This document shows positions 16,323 to 26,400 of a stretch of DNA of 64,000 nucleotides, in pieces. Origin of the DNA: Lysobacterales bacterium (GTDB lineage: Bacteria; Pseudomonadota; Gammaproteobacteria; Xanthomonadales; SZUA-5); NCBI GenBank assembly GCA_019187485.1, contig JABAQR010000005.1, positions 1-64,000 of the forward strand, given 5' to 3'. The notes under the pieces were generated by a model. The model was not told where the DNA came from. It saw only the letters and a list, made by a program, of their open reading frames with translations, and did no database searches. The position numbers and the translations under genes were made by a program. Within the stretch, counting starts at the first letter, position 1. Every line of letters starts with the position of its first letter.

Positions 16323-18416
16323 ATGCAGCACATCCGCGAGTTGATCCACAAGGGCCAGTTGGACGAGGCCGAATACCGCCTGCGCGACCGCCTGAACGAT
16401 GCGCCCGGCGATGCCGAGGCGCTCAACATGTATGGCGTGGTGCTGGCACGCAAGGGCGACGCGCTCGGCGCGCGCAGTCACTTCAAGCGCGCCATCGACG
16501 CCGCGCCGAACGAGCCGAGTTTCCTGGTCAACTATGGCCTGCTGCTGGCGCAACAGGGCGATTCGCTGCGCGCCGCGGAGTTCCTCGAACGCGCCGCGGC
16601 CCTGGATCCGAACTGGTCACGCGGACATGCGCAGTTGGGCGAACTGGCGCTCGCTTCGGGCCAGCTCGAATCCGCCGAGCAGCGCTTCCGCACGGCGCTG
16701 CGCGCCGACCCGGAGGATCCGCAGGCGCAGGTCGGACTCGCGCAGATCCTGCTGCTGCGGGGCGACGCCGAGCAAGCGCTCGCACTCGCCCAGGCAGCGA
16801 TCACGCGCATGCCTGGCGATGCGCGCGCGCAGGCGGTGCTGGGCATGATCCTGCTCGCCAAGGGCCATCATGCCTTCGCGCGCCAGGCGCTCGACAACGC
16901 CCTGCGGCTGGAGCCCGCGAATCTGCGCGTGCGGCGTCTGGCGGCGCGCGCGCAGATCGCCGACGACGATGGCGAAGCCGCCTTGCAGACCCTGCGCAGG
17001 ATCCACGAATACTCCGACGAGGACGCGCCGGTACTTGCGCAACTGTGTGAGCTGCTGCTGCGCGGGAAACGTCAGGACGGGCTGATCGAGTTGCTCGATC
17101 GCGCGCTGGTGCGGCTGTCCGACACCCGCCTGGTGCATGCCGCCGCCGAGGCGCGCGTGCGCGCCGGCCGCATCGACGATGCGATCTCCCTGCTCGGTGC
17201 CTATGCCAAACCGGAGGCGCACCCCTCGGTGTGGACTCATCGGCTCGGACTGCTGGCGCGTCAGAACCGCCTGGACGATGCCTGGCAGCTGACGCAGGAC
17301 TGGGTGGAAGCGCAGCCGCACCAGGCCGATGCGCACGCCGAACTCGCGATCGGCGCCGAACTGCGCGGCGACGCGGCGCGCGCGCAGCAGGCGGTCGAGA
17401 AAGCGCTATCGCTGGATGCGCGGCAGCCGAAGGCGCTCGCGATCGCGGCCGCCTACGAGCTCAAGTCCGGCGGACCGGGCGCGCACTGTGCGGCGCTCGC
17501 TGCGCTCGAAGGCGCCGCCCAGGGACTTGCGGCACGTGCCACGCGCGGCTTCCTGCTCGGTCATGCCGCCGACCGCGAGGGCGATTCCGAGCGCGCGGTG
17601 GCGCGCTGGCTGGACGTGCACGCGGCGCTGCCGAAACAGAAGATGCCGGCGCTCGCCGACCCGCTCGGCCCGCCGCGCGAATTGCCGATGCCGCTGCCGG
17701 CCGAGGGGCGGCCGCTGGTGCTGCTGCCGTTCATTCCAGGCAGCGGTGTCGATGCGCTGCTGCGCGCGCTCGCGCGTGGCGACAGTGTCGCCGTGCTGAG
17801 CGACCGCCTCGGCCCGCATGGCCGCCACGACGGTCTCAGCGCCGACCAGCGTCCGCAGATCGAGAACGGTTTGGGCGAAACCACGCTGCAACTGTTCCGA
17901 CGCCGCTACTGGCGTGCACTGGACCGTCTCAAGCTGCCGGCTTCGCGGCTGGCCATCGACGTGCTGCCCGCGCTCGAATGGGTGCAGTTCGCGGCGCTGT
18001 CGGCGGCACTGCCGCAGGCGCGCGTACTCGCCTTCGTGCGCGACCCGCGCGATACCCTGCTGCACTGGCTGGCCTACGGGACCACCCCGGCGCGGCCGAT
18101 CGGCAGGCCCGAACTCGCGGCCAACTACCTGTTGCGCCAATATCAGCACCTCGACCGCATGCGCGCCTCGGCCGGCTTGCCGGTGAGCGTGATCCGCGCG
18201 GAGGAGTTCGACAGCGACCGCGATGCGCTGCGCGAACGCCTGGGCCAGGCCCTCGGCGTAGCGCCCGCTTCGCTGACGCTCGACGCGCCGCAGCGGCCGG
18301 TGCTGGCCGGACTGCCCGAGCGCCTCGAACCCGGCCACTGGCGCCGCTACACCGCCCCGCTCGGCAAGGCCTTCCGCCTGCTCGTGCCAGCGGCGAAGCG
18401 CTTCGGCTACGAGTGA
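16323..18416 (+). CDS. TPR-repeat protein with degenerate sulfotransferase-like C-terminal domain
   Basis: The protein has 697 residues. Residues about 1-440 are tandem tetratricopeptide repeats (for example AEALNMYGVVLARKGDALGA and EPSFLVNYGLLLAQQGDSLR). From about residue 460 the fold resembles the sulfotransferase family that often follows TPRs in this lineage: PLVLLPFIPGSGVDALLRAL stands where the PAPS-binding 'PRSGTT' loop is expected, and VLAFVRDPRDTLLHWL matches the 3'-phosphate-binding 'RDPRD' segment. The first loop has lost the usual Arg and Thr residues, so sulfuryl transfer may be lost. I chose the ATG at 16323 because the earlier frame reads as spacer. Divergent from the glycosyltransferase gene. 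Confidence 0.75.
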   Translation: MQHIRELIHKGQLDEAEYRLRDRLNDAPGDAEALNMYGVVLARKGDALGARSHFKRAIDAAPNEPSFLVNYGLLLAQQGDSLRAAEFLERAAALDPNWSRGHAQLGELALASGQLESAEQRFRTALRADPEDPQAQVGLAQILLLRGDAEQALALAQAAITRMPGDARAQAVLGMILLAKGHHAFARQALDNALRLEPANLRVRRLAARAQIADDDGEAALQTLRRIHEYSDEDAPVLAQLCELLLRGKRQDGLIELLDRALVRLSDTRLVHAAAEARVRAGRIDDAISLLGAYAKPEAHPSVWTHRLGLLARQNRLDDAWQLTQDWVEAQPHQADAHAELAIGAELRGDAARAQQAVEKALSLDARQPKALAIAAAYELKSGGPGAHCAALAALEGAAQGLAARATRGFLLGHAADREGDSERAVARWLDVHAALPKQKMPALADPLGPPRELPMPLPAEGRPLVLLPFIPGSGVDALLRALARGDSVAVLSDRLGPHGRHDGLSADQRPQIENGLGETTLQLFRRRYWRALDRLKLPASRLAIDVLPALEWVQFAALSAALPQARVLAFVRDPRDTLLHWLAYGTTPARPIGRPELAANYLLRQYQHLDRMRASAGLPVSVIRAEEFDSDRDALRERLGQALGVAPASLTLDAPQRPVLAGLPERLEPGHWRRYTAPLGKAFRLLVPAAKRFGYE

Positions 18417-18508
18417 CCCGCCGCCGAAATTCCAACCCGCGAAGGACGAAACACGATCGCCCCGGCCGAATGGGAATGCGCTGTCATGAGGCATAGCATA
18501 ACCATTTG

Positions 18509-19243
18509 TTATACAACGATATGATTTCCCAATCGGTGGAGCCTGGCCAGGTCGAGCGAAGCAACCAGCGTCTGCGCCCACCGCGCGCAGGCGCGCGCAT
18601 TCGGGTGATAACCGTCCTCGGCAAAGGCCGCGGGATCATCGGGGACGGGCGTCGGCAGGTGGCACACGCCAGGCGATGAGACGGCGAGCGCGCGACCGAC
18701 CGAGTCCAGGCGTGCGGCGCGCCACCCGAGGGCCTGGCGCAGCGGCGTCGGCAAGGCCGGGAAATGTTCCATCGGCGGTATGCCGGCGAGCACGATCAGC
18801 GCTGCCGGCGAATGCGCGCGCAGACCCGCGAGCAACGCCCGCAATTGCAGCGCGAATCGGCCTGCAGTCGTCAGACCGGTGACGTCGTTGACGCCGACCG
18901 AGACGAACGCCAGGTCTGCGGATGCCACCGGCAGTCGCGCGAGCTGCGCCCGCAGTTCGCGACAGCGCGCGCCGTTGCAACCCGACGCGTGCCACTCGAC
19001 GCGTGCGCCGCAGCGCATCGCCAGCGCCCGCGCCAACTGCCCCGGCAACGCATCCTCCAACCGCTCCACGCCGACGCCGTCGACGATGGAATCGCCGAGC
19101 AGCAACAGTTTGAGCGGCTTGCCCTGACCGACCACGCCCGCGCGCGCGCCGGTGGCCGGCGGCAGCCGCCGCGCGCTGCACTTCAGCCACAGAGCCTGGG
19201 GCAGCAGCACGGGCAGAGAGAGCCAGAAGAGCGGGCGCAGCAT
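18509..19243 (-). CDS. SGNH/GDSL-family hydrolase, membrane-anchored or exported
   Basis: The protein has 244 residues from the ATG at 19241-19243. An N-terminal hydrophobic segment (LRPLFWLSLPVLLPQALWL) suggests an anchor or signal. The SGNH blocks follow in order: LLLLGDSIVDGVG (catalytic Ser), SGCNGARC, VSVGVNDVTG (block III Asn) and FAEDGYHPN (catalytic Asp and His). The family hydrolyses esters, including acyl groups on lipids and glycans. The substrate is unknown. It converges with the TPR gene across a short gap that is AT-rich for this genome (18487-18530), and the ribosome binding site may lie in GGAG just upstream. Confidence 0.88.
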   Translation of the reverse strand: MLRPLFWLSLPVLLPQALWLKCSARRLPPATGARAGVVGQGKPLKLLLLGDSIVDGVGVERLEDALPGQLARALAMRCGARVEWHASGCNGARCRELRAQLARLPVASADLAFVSVGVNDVTGLTTAGRFALQLRALLAGLRAHSPAALIVLAGIPPMEHFPALPTPLRQALGWRAARLDSVGRALAVSSPGVCHLPTPVPDDPAAFAEDGYHPNARACARWAQTLVASLDLARLHRLGNHIVV

Positions 19244-19391
19244 GGTTGGCGGAGAAGGAAAATGGGACGCCGGGTCCGGAGGGAGGAGGCGACGGGGGCG
19301 GACGGCTTTCACGCCTTCCCACCAAGTCGTGGAGGGCATGTGCATCCTGGCCGGGACGAGTGGCGTTCGTGCCCACTCTTCCCGGTTCCTT

Positions 19392-20288
19392 CTACGCTTT
19401 TCCTTTTCTCGCTTCCTCGAACAAGCGTCGCTTGACCCGGATCAGTGAGCTGATCTCGTCCTCGCCGCGGCCTTCGGCCATCAGCGTCGAGTAGTCGCGG
19501 TGGGCGGCGTCGACCGTCGGCAGGCGCGTGCCGAGGGCGGCGGCCATCTGCTGGACGATGCCAAGATCCTTGTGCAGCAGCGCGAGCTTGAAGCCGACGT
19601 CGTAGCGGCCTTCGAGCATGCTCTGGCCGCGCTTCTCCAGGAACCAGCTGTTGGCGGCGCCCGCGGTGAGCACCGCGAGCAGCTCCGCGCGCGGCAAGCC
19701 GAGCGCTTCGCCGAAGGCGAGCGCTTCGCAGACCGCCTCGGCGATGCCGCCGATCATCACCTGGTTGACCGCCTTGGTGGCCTGGCCGGCGCCGACGCCG
19801 CCCATGCGCACCAGGCGTGCAGCAAAGGCCTCGAAGGCCGGCCGCGCACGTTCGAGCACTGCGGCATCGCCGCCGACCATGACGCTGAGGCGCCCGTTCC
19901 TGGCGCCCTCGACGCCACCGGTCAGCGGTGCGTCGAGGAAATCGACGCCGATGCTCGCGAGTTCCGCCGCCAGGTCGGTCGCGGTCTGCATCGCCACCGT
20001 CGAGGTGTCGACGACGATGCCGCCGGCGCGCAGGCCCGGCTTCAGGCCCGCGACCACCGCGCGCACGTCGGCGTCCGCGGACACACAGACGAACACCAGA
20101 TCGCTGCAAGCCGCCACGTCGGCGAGCGACTCCGGCGCGGCCACGCCGAGTTCGGCCGCGAGCGCGCTGGCGCGTTCGCGCGTGCGGTTCCACAGCGCGA
20201 CGAGCAGCCCGCGCGCGGCCAGGTGACGCGCCATCGGCGCGCCCATCGCGCCGAGACCGATGAAGGAGCAGCGGAGTGGATGGGTCAT
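19392..20288 (-). CDS. 3-hydroxyisobutyrate dehydrogenase-family (beta-hydroxyacid) dehydrogenase
   Basis: The protein has 298 residues. The NAD(P)-binding motif FIGLGAMGAPMARHLAARG is at the start, the substrate motif FLDAPLTGGVEGARNG is in the middle, and the catalytic lysine lies in GAGQATKAVNQVM. The C-terminal helical domain contains KDLGIVQQMAAALG. Enzymes of this family oxidise 3-hydroxyisobutyrate, tartronate semialdehyde or related acids; valine degradation genes are not adjacent, so the substrate is open. The start at 20286-20288 is preceded by an intergenic element with repeated GGGCACGA blocks, which separates the gene from speA upstream on the same strand. Confidence 0.85.
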   Translation of the reverse strand: MTHPLRCSFIGLGAMGAPMARHLAARGLLVALWNRTRERASALAAELGVAAPESLADVAACSDLVFVCVSADADVRAVVAGLKPGLRAGGIVVDTSTVAMQTATDLAAELASIGVDFLDAPLTGGVEGARNGRLSVMVGGDAAVLERARPAFEAFAARLVRMGGVGAGQATKAVNQVMIGGIAEAVCEALAFGEALGLPRAELLAVLTAGAANSWFLEKRGQSMLEGRYDVGFKLALLHKDLGIVQQMAAALGTRLPTVDAAHRDYSTLMAEGRGEDEISSLIRVKRRLFEEARKGKA

Positions 20289-20308
20289 CGTATCGAAGCC
20301 TGGGGAAG

Positions 20309-20326
20309 GAGGGCACGAGGGCACGA
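20309..20326. repeat. GAGGGCACGA tandem element
   Basis: The 18 bases GAGGGCACGAGGGCACGA are two overlapping copies of GAGGGCACGA. The same unit recurs at 62713-62739 and, inverted, at 62816-62831. Here it sits in the gap between speA and the dehydrogenase gene. Confidence 0.6.
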
Positions 20327-20343
20327 CCTGCATCCGAGCTCCC

Positions 20344-22221
20344 TCACTCGTCGTGCAAATACGTGTACCCCACCAGCCCGGCCTCCAGCGCCTCGGCGAC
20401 GCGCTTGGCATCGGCGGGGTCGAGGCCGGCGGCGGCGATCTTGGCGCGGTAGGCCATGCGCAGATGGTCGATGTCGTAGCCGACGTAGCGCAGCAGCTCG
20501 TCGGTGGTGTCGCCCTGGCGCGCGGATTCGAGTTCGAAGCCGCCATCGGCCAGGCGCACGCAGACGCAGTCGGTGTCGCCGAAGAGGTTGTGGATGTCGC
20601 CGAGCGTCTCCTGGTAGGCGCCGACCATGAACACGCCGAGGTGGTAGGGCTCGCTGCCGGGTGCGTGCAGCGCGAGCGTGGTGTGCACGCGCTCCTCGTC
20701 GACGTAGTGGTCGATGCGACCGTCGGAATCGCAGGTCAGGTCCTCGAGCACGGCGCGCCGGGTCGGACGCGCGTGCAGGCCGGCGAGCGGCATGATCGGG
20801 AAGATCTGCTCGAGCGCCCACACATCGGGCATCGACTGGAACACCGACAGGTTGACGAAGTACTTGTCGGCGAGCTTCTCGGTGAGCTCGTCGAGCGCCT
20901 GCTGCTGGCCGCGGCCGTCGTGGCGCAGGCGCGCATGGATCGCGTGCACGATCGCGTAATAGACGTCGTCCAGGGCGGCGCGCTCGGCCAGCGACATCGC
21001 GCCGAGCGCGAACAGGGTCTGGCCCTCCTGCTGGTGGTGCTGGGCCTCGTGGTAGACCTCCAGCAAGGGCCGCCGGTCGAGTTCGCCGTAGAGCTCGTGC
21101 AGGTGCTTCAGCGCGCTCGACTGCGCGTGCGCGCCGGCCGCCGGATTGCCCTCCGGCATGCGCTCGACCGCGGTCACGTCGGACACCAGCACCGCGTGGT
21201 GCGCGGTCAGCGCGCGTCCGGATTCGGTGAGCACGCGCGGGTGCGGCAGCGCATGTTCGACACAGGCCTCGGCGAGCGGCGCGACGATGCTGTGCGCGTA
21301 TTGCGACAGGCCGTAGTTGATCGAGCAGAAGCTGCGCGAGCGCGTGCCCTCGTAGTCCACGCCGAGGCCGCCGCCGACGTCGACGTGGGTGATGCCGTGG
21401 CCGAGCTTGCTGAGCTCGACGAAGTAGCGCACCGCCTCGCGCATGCCGTTGGCGATGTCGCGCACGTTCGAGATCTGGCTGCCCATGTGGAAATGCAGCA
21501 GCTTCAGCGCGTCGCCGTAGCCGGCCTGCTTGAGCGCATCGGAGAGTTCCAGCGCCTGGCGCGGCATCAGTCCGAACTTGGCCTTGTCGCCACCGGTGTT
21601 CTGCCACATGCCGGCGCCGATCGAGACCAGCCGCATGCGCACGCCGAGCAGCGGCTGCACGTCCAGCCGGCGCGCCTCCTCGATCACCAGCTGCAGCTCG
21701 CTGGCCTTCTCGATGACGATGTAGACCTCGAGCCCGAGCTTGCGCCCGATCAGCGCCAGGCGGATGTACTCGCGGTCCTTGTAGCCATTGCAGACGACGG
21801 TGCCGCCGCGGCTCATCGCCAGCACCGTCATCAGCTCCGGCTTGCTGCCGGCCTCGAGGCCGAAACCGCCATCGCCGCTGCGCACCAGCTCGGCCACCAC
21901 GTCGCGCTGCTGGTTGACCTTGATCGGGTAGATCGCCGTGTAGCCACCGTCGTAGTGGCGCGCCGCCATCTCCTGCTCGAAGGCCGCCTGCAGGCGCCGC
22001 AAGCGATGCCCGAGCACCTGCGGGAAGCGCAGCAGCAGCGGAATGCGCAGCCCCTGGCGCCGGGCCGCCGCGATCACCTCGGGAAAGGCCACCGACGGAC
22101 CTCCGGCACCGAGCGGCTGCGCCACCGCCCTGCCCGCCCCGTCGACGTCGAAATAGCCCTCCGACCAGTGCGGCACGCTGTAACTGCGGCGCGCGTCGGC
22201 AATCGTCCAGTCGGCGGTCAT
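20344..22221 (-). CDS. speA: Biosynthetic arginine decarboxylase
   Basis: The protein has 625 residues, the usual length for SpeA. It is a PLP-dependent fold-type III enzyme that converts arginine to agmatine, the first step of putrescine and spermidine synthesis by the agmatine route. The N-terminus TIADARRSYSVPHWSEGYFDV is typical, the PLP lysine lies in YPIKVNQQRDVV, and ITHVDVGGGLGVDYEGT is the family glycine-rich loop. The C-terminus contains GAYQETLGDIHNLFGDTDCV, a conserved SpeA block. It stands alone: agmatine-processing genes are not in the window. About 110 bases separate its start from the stop of the lipoprotein methyltransferase gene on the same strand. Confidence 0.97.
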   Translation of the reverse strand: MTADWTIADARRSYSVPHWSEGYFDVDGAGRAVAQPLGAGGPSVAFPEVIAAARRQGLRIPLLLRFPQVLGHRLRRLQAAFEQEMAARHYDGGYTAIYPIKVNQQRDVVAELVRSGDGGFGLEAGSKPELMTVLAMSRGGTVVCNGYKDREYIRLALIGRKLGLEVYIVIEKASELQLVIEEARRLDVQPLLGVRMRLVSIGAGMWQNTGGDKAKFGLMPRQALELSDALKQAGYGDALKLLHFHMGSQISNVRDIANGMREAVRYFVELSKLGHGITHVDVGGGLGVDYEGTRSRSFCSINYGLSQYAHSIVAPLAEACVEHALPHPRVLTESGRALTAHHAVLVSDVTAVERMPEGNPAAGAHAQSSALKHLHELYGELDRRPLLEVYHEAQHHQQEGQTLFALGAMSLAERAALDDVYYAIVHAIHARLRHDGRGQQQALDELTEKLADKYFVNLSVFQSMPDVWALEQIFPIMPLAGLHARPTRRAVLEDLTCDSDGRIDHYVDEERVHTTLALHAPGSEPYHLGVFMVGAYQETLGDIHNLFGDTDCVCVRLADGGFELESARQGDTTDELLRYVGYDIDHLRMAYRAKIAAAGLDPADAKRVAEALEAGLVGYTYLHDE

Positions 22222-22331
22222 CGGCAGGCGCCTGCAGGCAGATCAGGGGCCGCGCAGTCTAAGCCGTCCGGTGTCGGGTCGCAGCGTCCGCGCCGTACGC
22301 GGGCGGCGCGGCAATGCCCGCGCAAGACGTC

Positions 22332-23255
22332 TCAGCCCACCGGCTTGACGAACTTCAAGGTCATCCGGTCAGACTCGCCGATGTCCCGATACCTGGCCTG
22401 ATCTGCCTCCGGAATGTCCTGCAGGTTGTTGCTCGGCGGCAGCGTCCACACGCCGTTCGGATGATCCTTGGTGTCCTTCGGGTTGGCGTTGATCTCGCTG
22501 CGCTCGGCGAGTTGGAAGCCAGCCTTGGTGGCGAACTCGATCAACGCGGACTCCGGGAAATAGCCGGTCTCGGTCAACGCCTTCAAGTCGCGGGTGTCGT
22601 CGGGCTTCGCGCGGTGTTCGACCACGCCGAGCACGCCACCCGGCCTCAGCACCTTGAAGAAACCGTCGAACATGGCCTGCACAGCGTCCTGGCCAACCCA
22701 GTTGTGGACGTTGCGGAAAGTCAGCACCAGATCAGCCGAATTCTCGTTGCCGAAAGTGGGCGTCCGCAGGTCGATCTCGACGACATGCGCCTGGCCGTAG
22801 AGTTCCGGACTGGCGGCAAGCTTGTCGCGGAAAGCCTGGTTGGTCTTGGCGTAGTAGGCCTTCGCGCCCTCGCTGGCGATGCTCTGCGGATCGATGATTG
22901 CAGCCATGTAGTGACCGTCGTTCATCAGGACCGGGGCGAGGATCTCGGTGTACCAGCCGCCGCCCGGTGTGATCTCGATGACGGTCTGGCCGACGGCGAG
23001 GCCGAAGAAGCCGAGGGTTTCCTTCGGATGGCGGAAGACGTCGCGCGCCTTGTTGGCCTCGCTGCGGTGGGAACCGGCGAGCACCTCGTCGAGCTTGGCG
23101 GCGAAAGCGTCGGACGGAAGACCCGGCGGCGCCGGAGGCGGCGCCACGGCGGGCGCGGTCGCCGATGCGGGAAGGGCTGCGTCCTGCGGAGCGGTGGAGG
23201 GCTGACAGGCTGCCAGCGTCAGGGTCAGCAGCGTTGCGAGCAGCGTCTTGTGCAT
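22332..23255 (-). CDS. Predicted lipoprotein with class I SAM-methyltransferase domain
   Basis: The 307-residue protein begins with a lipoprotein signal (LLATLLTLTLAAC, with the lipid-modified Cys at residue 17) and an alanine/proline-rich linker. The rest is a methyltransferase-like domain: VIEITPGGGWYTEILAP as the SAM-binding loop, then HVVEIDL, ADLVLTFRNVHNWVG and VLRPGGVLGVVEHRA. It ends with a family-specific part (NPKDTKDHPNGVWTLPP). An exported methyltransferase is puzzling because SAM is made in the cytoplasm; either the signal is not used or the domain has another role. The family is widespread in Proteobacteria as a 'methyltransferase' of unknown substrate. Confidence 0.8.
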   Translation of the reverse strand: MHKTLLATLLTLTLAACQPSTAPQDAALPASATAPAVAPPPAPPGLPSDAFAAKLDEVLAGSHRSEANKARDVFRHPKETLGFFGLAVGQTVIEITPGGGWYTEILAPVLMNDGHYMAAIIDPQSIASEGAKAYYAKTNQAFRDKLAASPELYGQAHVVEIDLRTPTFGNENSADLVLTFRNVHNWVGQDAVQAMFDGFFKVLRPGGVLGVVEHRAKPDDTRDLKALTETGYFPESALIEFATKAGFQLAERSEINANPKDTKDHPNGVWTLPPSNNLQDIPEADQARYRDIGESDRMTLKFVKPVG

Positions 23256-23473
23256 GGCGGATTCTCCATGGGCACGGGGAAGGCCGCGGTTCTAGCACAG
23301 GCGCCGTCGCGTTGCGCGAAAAATGCGCGGGGCATCGGTTTTCCGGTGCGTGCGGGAATCGCCTGGACGGTCCGCCGGCACTGCCAGCAGGAATCGGCGT
23401 GGAGGCTGATCGAGGTGCGCATTTCCCTGCCTGCGCCTACAATCCGCGCCCTCGCTCGGGGATGGGGAAGATC

Positions 23474-26400
23474 ATGAGGGAATTGCGCACGCGGGTCTTG
23501 AGCCTGGCATTGGCGATGGTGCCGCCGCTGGCACTGGCCGCGCCGTCCGGCCGCGAGGTGCAGTTGCGGGGCGCAGCGCCGGCACCCGAGCGATACGCGC
23601 AGGCGCAGGATCCGCGGCTGTTGGTACTCGCTGCCGGCATCTTCGATCCGGTCCGCGAGGAGTTGCGGCATCCCCTGGCAACCCTGCGCGCACCGGGTGC
23701 GGGCCGTTATGCGGTGGTGCAGTTCGAGACGGATGCAAAGGCCGATGCCGACTGGCTCGTCGCGCGCGGCGCGCGCGTGGTCGGCTACGTGCCCAACCAC
23801 GCCTTCCTGGTTGAAGCCGACGCCGACGCGCGCGCGGCGCTGGCGGCCGATGCACGCGTGCGTTTCGTCGGAGCCTGGCGCGCCGACTACAAGATCGCAC
23901 CATCGGTGGCAACCGCGGATACCGATCATGTCGCGCTCGGCATCCTGCTGTTCCGGGGCGAGGATCCGCGTTCGCTGCTGTCCACCGTGGCCGCGCTGAC
24001 CGGCGATCCGCTGCCAGGCGTGATCGCCGGCGCGGCCTTCCCGCAACTGCGCGTTGGCGTGCCGCGCGCGCGCCTCGCCAACGCGGTGGCGGCGCTCGCC
24101 GCGCTCGACGAGGTGCAGTGGATCGAACGCTTCGAGTATCCGAAGCTGTTGAACGCGGCGGCGGTGTGGCCATTGCAGGCCAATCAGGCGGCCGGCGCGA
24201 ATCCGGTCGGCAATGCGCCGGTGTGGGCGCAGGACATCCTCGGCAGTGGGCAGATCGTCGCGATCGCCGATTCCGGAATGGATCGCAACGAGGGTTGGTT
24301 CAACCGCTACAACGCGGGTGGCGGTGTCAACACCGGCATCACCGATGCCGATTCGCCTTCGCCGCCGATGATCGGAACGCTCCACCCGACGCGCAAGGTG
24401 ATCGGCTATTTCGTGCAGCCCGGCGCCACCGCCTACGACAACGATTCGACCTGCCCGGGCGGCTTCGCGACCGGTTTCCACGGCACCCACGTCAGCGGCA
24501 CGGTGGCCGGCGACTCCGCCACCGCGTCCACCCCCACCGAGCCGAATTACGACACCGGCGACGGCATGGCGCCGAATGCGCAGATCCTGTTCCAGGACCT
24601 CGGCAACGACACCTCGGGCTGTCTGTCCGGCGAGGGTGGCCTGCCGATGTTCCAGCAGGCGCGCAACGCCGGCGCCCACATCTCCAGCAACAGCTATGGA
24701 TCGCAGTACAGTGGCGCCTACTCGGGCAGTGATGCCGAGGTCGATCAGGCGGTCTGGCTCAATCAGGACCTGCTGATCGCGGTGGCCGCCGGCAACGATG
24801 GCCCTAGCGGCACCACCATCGGCCATCCGGCACACGCCAAGCACGCGCTGACCGTGGGCGCGCTGGGTTCCGGCAATTCCACCAGCACGGCCAGCTTCAG
24901 CTCGCGCGGCCCGACCAGCGACGGCCGGCGCAAGCCCGACATCATGGCGCCGGGCACGCTGACCTCCGCGCTTGGCAACACCAACAACGCCAATCCGCCG
25001 GCAAATCCAGACCAGGCCAATACCCAGACCATCTCCGGCACGTCGATGGCGACGCCGGCGATCGCCGGCACGATGGCACTGTTGCGCCAGTACTTCACAG
25101 ACGGCTTCTATCCCAGTGGCGTGAAAACCGCCGCGAATGCGCGCAAGCCGCTCGGCGCCGAGATGAAGGCGCTCGCGACCAACACCACTGCCTTCCTGTC
25201 GACCACGCCGGGCAATGCCACCGGCTGGGGTCGCATGTGGCTGGACCACAGCCTGTACTTTCCCGCCGACGCCCGCGAATTGCGCATGTTCGCGCGCGAA
25301 CACGACACCGGTCTCGCCAGTGGCGAAATGCACGAATACCAGGTGCAGGTCGGTGCGGGCCAGGAGTTCCGGGCGACGCTCGCCTGGTTCGATCCACCAG
25401 GTACACCGGGCGCCGCCGGTACCGCGCTCGTCAACAACCTCGATCTCGAGGTCATCGAAGGGGCCAACACCTATCGCGGCAATGTCGTCGGCGGCACCGG
25501 AGCGAGTGCCAACTCGACCACCGGCGGCAGCGCCGACACGCTGAACCCGCTGGAACAGGTGCGCCTGACCGCCCCCGCCGCCGGCATCTACACGATCCGC
25601 GTCAAGGGCACGGCGGTACCCGGCGACGGCCAGACCGGCTCCAATCGGCAGGGCTACGGTCTCGCGGTGTCGATGGCGCAGTGCCCCACGCTGGTGACTG
25701 CCGCGCCCGCGGCGCTCAGCGCCAGCAACAACGGCGGTGCCGTGGACGTGAACGGTGGGCTCCTTGCCGGCGCCACCAGCTACCAGCTGTATCGTGCCGA
25801 CGGCAGTTGCGCAGGCGCCGCGACCAGCGACTTCCAGTTGGTCGCCCACGGCAACGGTCCGACGATCAGCGATGCGCGCACCCAGGGCGGCTACCAATAC
25901 GCCTACAAGATGCGCGGCGCGGACGCCTGCGGCGAGGGTCCGATCAGTGCCTGCAAGGACATCGTCTCGACCGCGCCGTGCACGCTCTCGCCCAGCTTCA
26001 ACCAGGCGACGGTGACGGTGACCAGCCAGAACCCGGGCGCCTGTGAGACCCGCGTGCAGTGGAGCGCTGGCCAGAGCAATTGCCCGGCCGCGCCGACCCT
26101 GCGCTACAACGTTTACCGGTCGACGGACCCATTGTTCACGCCGGGGCCGGCCAACCGCATCGCCACCGGCATCAGCGGCAACGAGTACATCGATGACACC
26201 ACTCTGGGTCTCACCACCTACCACTATGTGGTGCGCGCCGAGGACAGCACCAGTGGCAACCCGGGTCCTTCCGGCGGCAACGAGTCGATCGGCAGTGTGC
26301 GCGTCAAGCACACGCCGGCCGCGGCCGCCTTCGTTCCGGGAGACTTCACCGACGGCGCGGATACGCCTTCTTTCCTGACGCTCGGCTCACCCTGGTCTTT

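Noticed and set aside
20309-20326. Possible CRISPR-like direct repeats (GAGGGCACGA)
   Set aside because: Units are short, overlapping and without spacers; it is a simple tandem element.
23225-26311. A 1028-codon minus-strand frame over the subtilase gene
   Set aside because: The subtilase has a full catalytic triad in the other strand; the antisense frame has no domain-like pattern.
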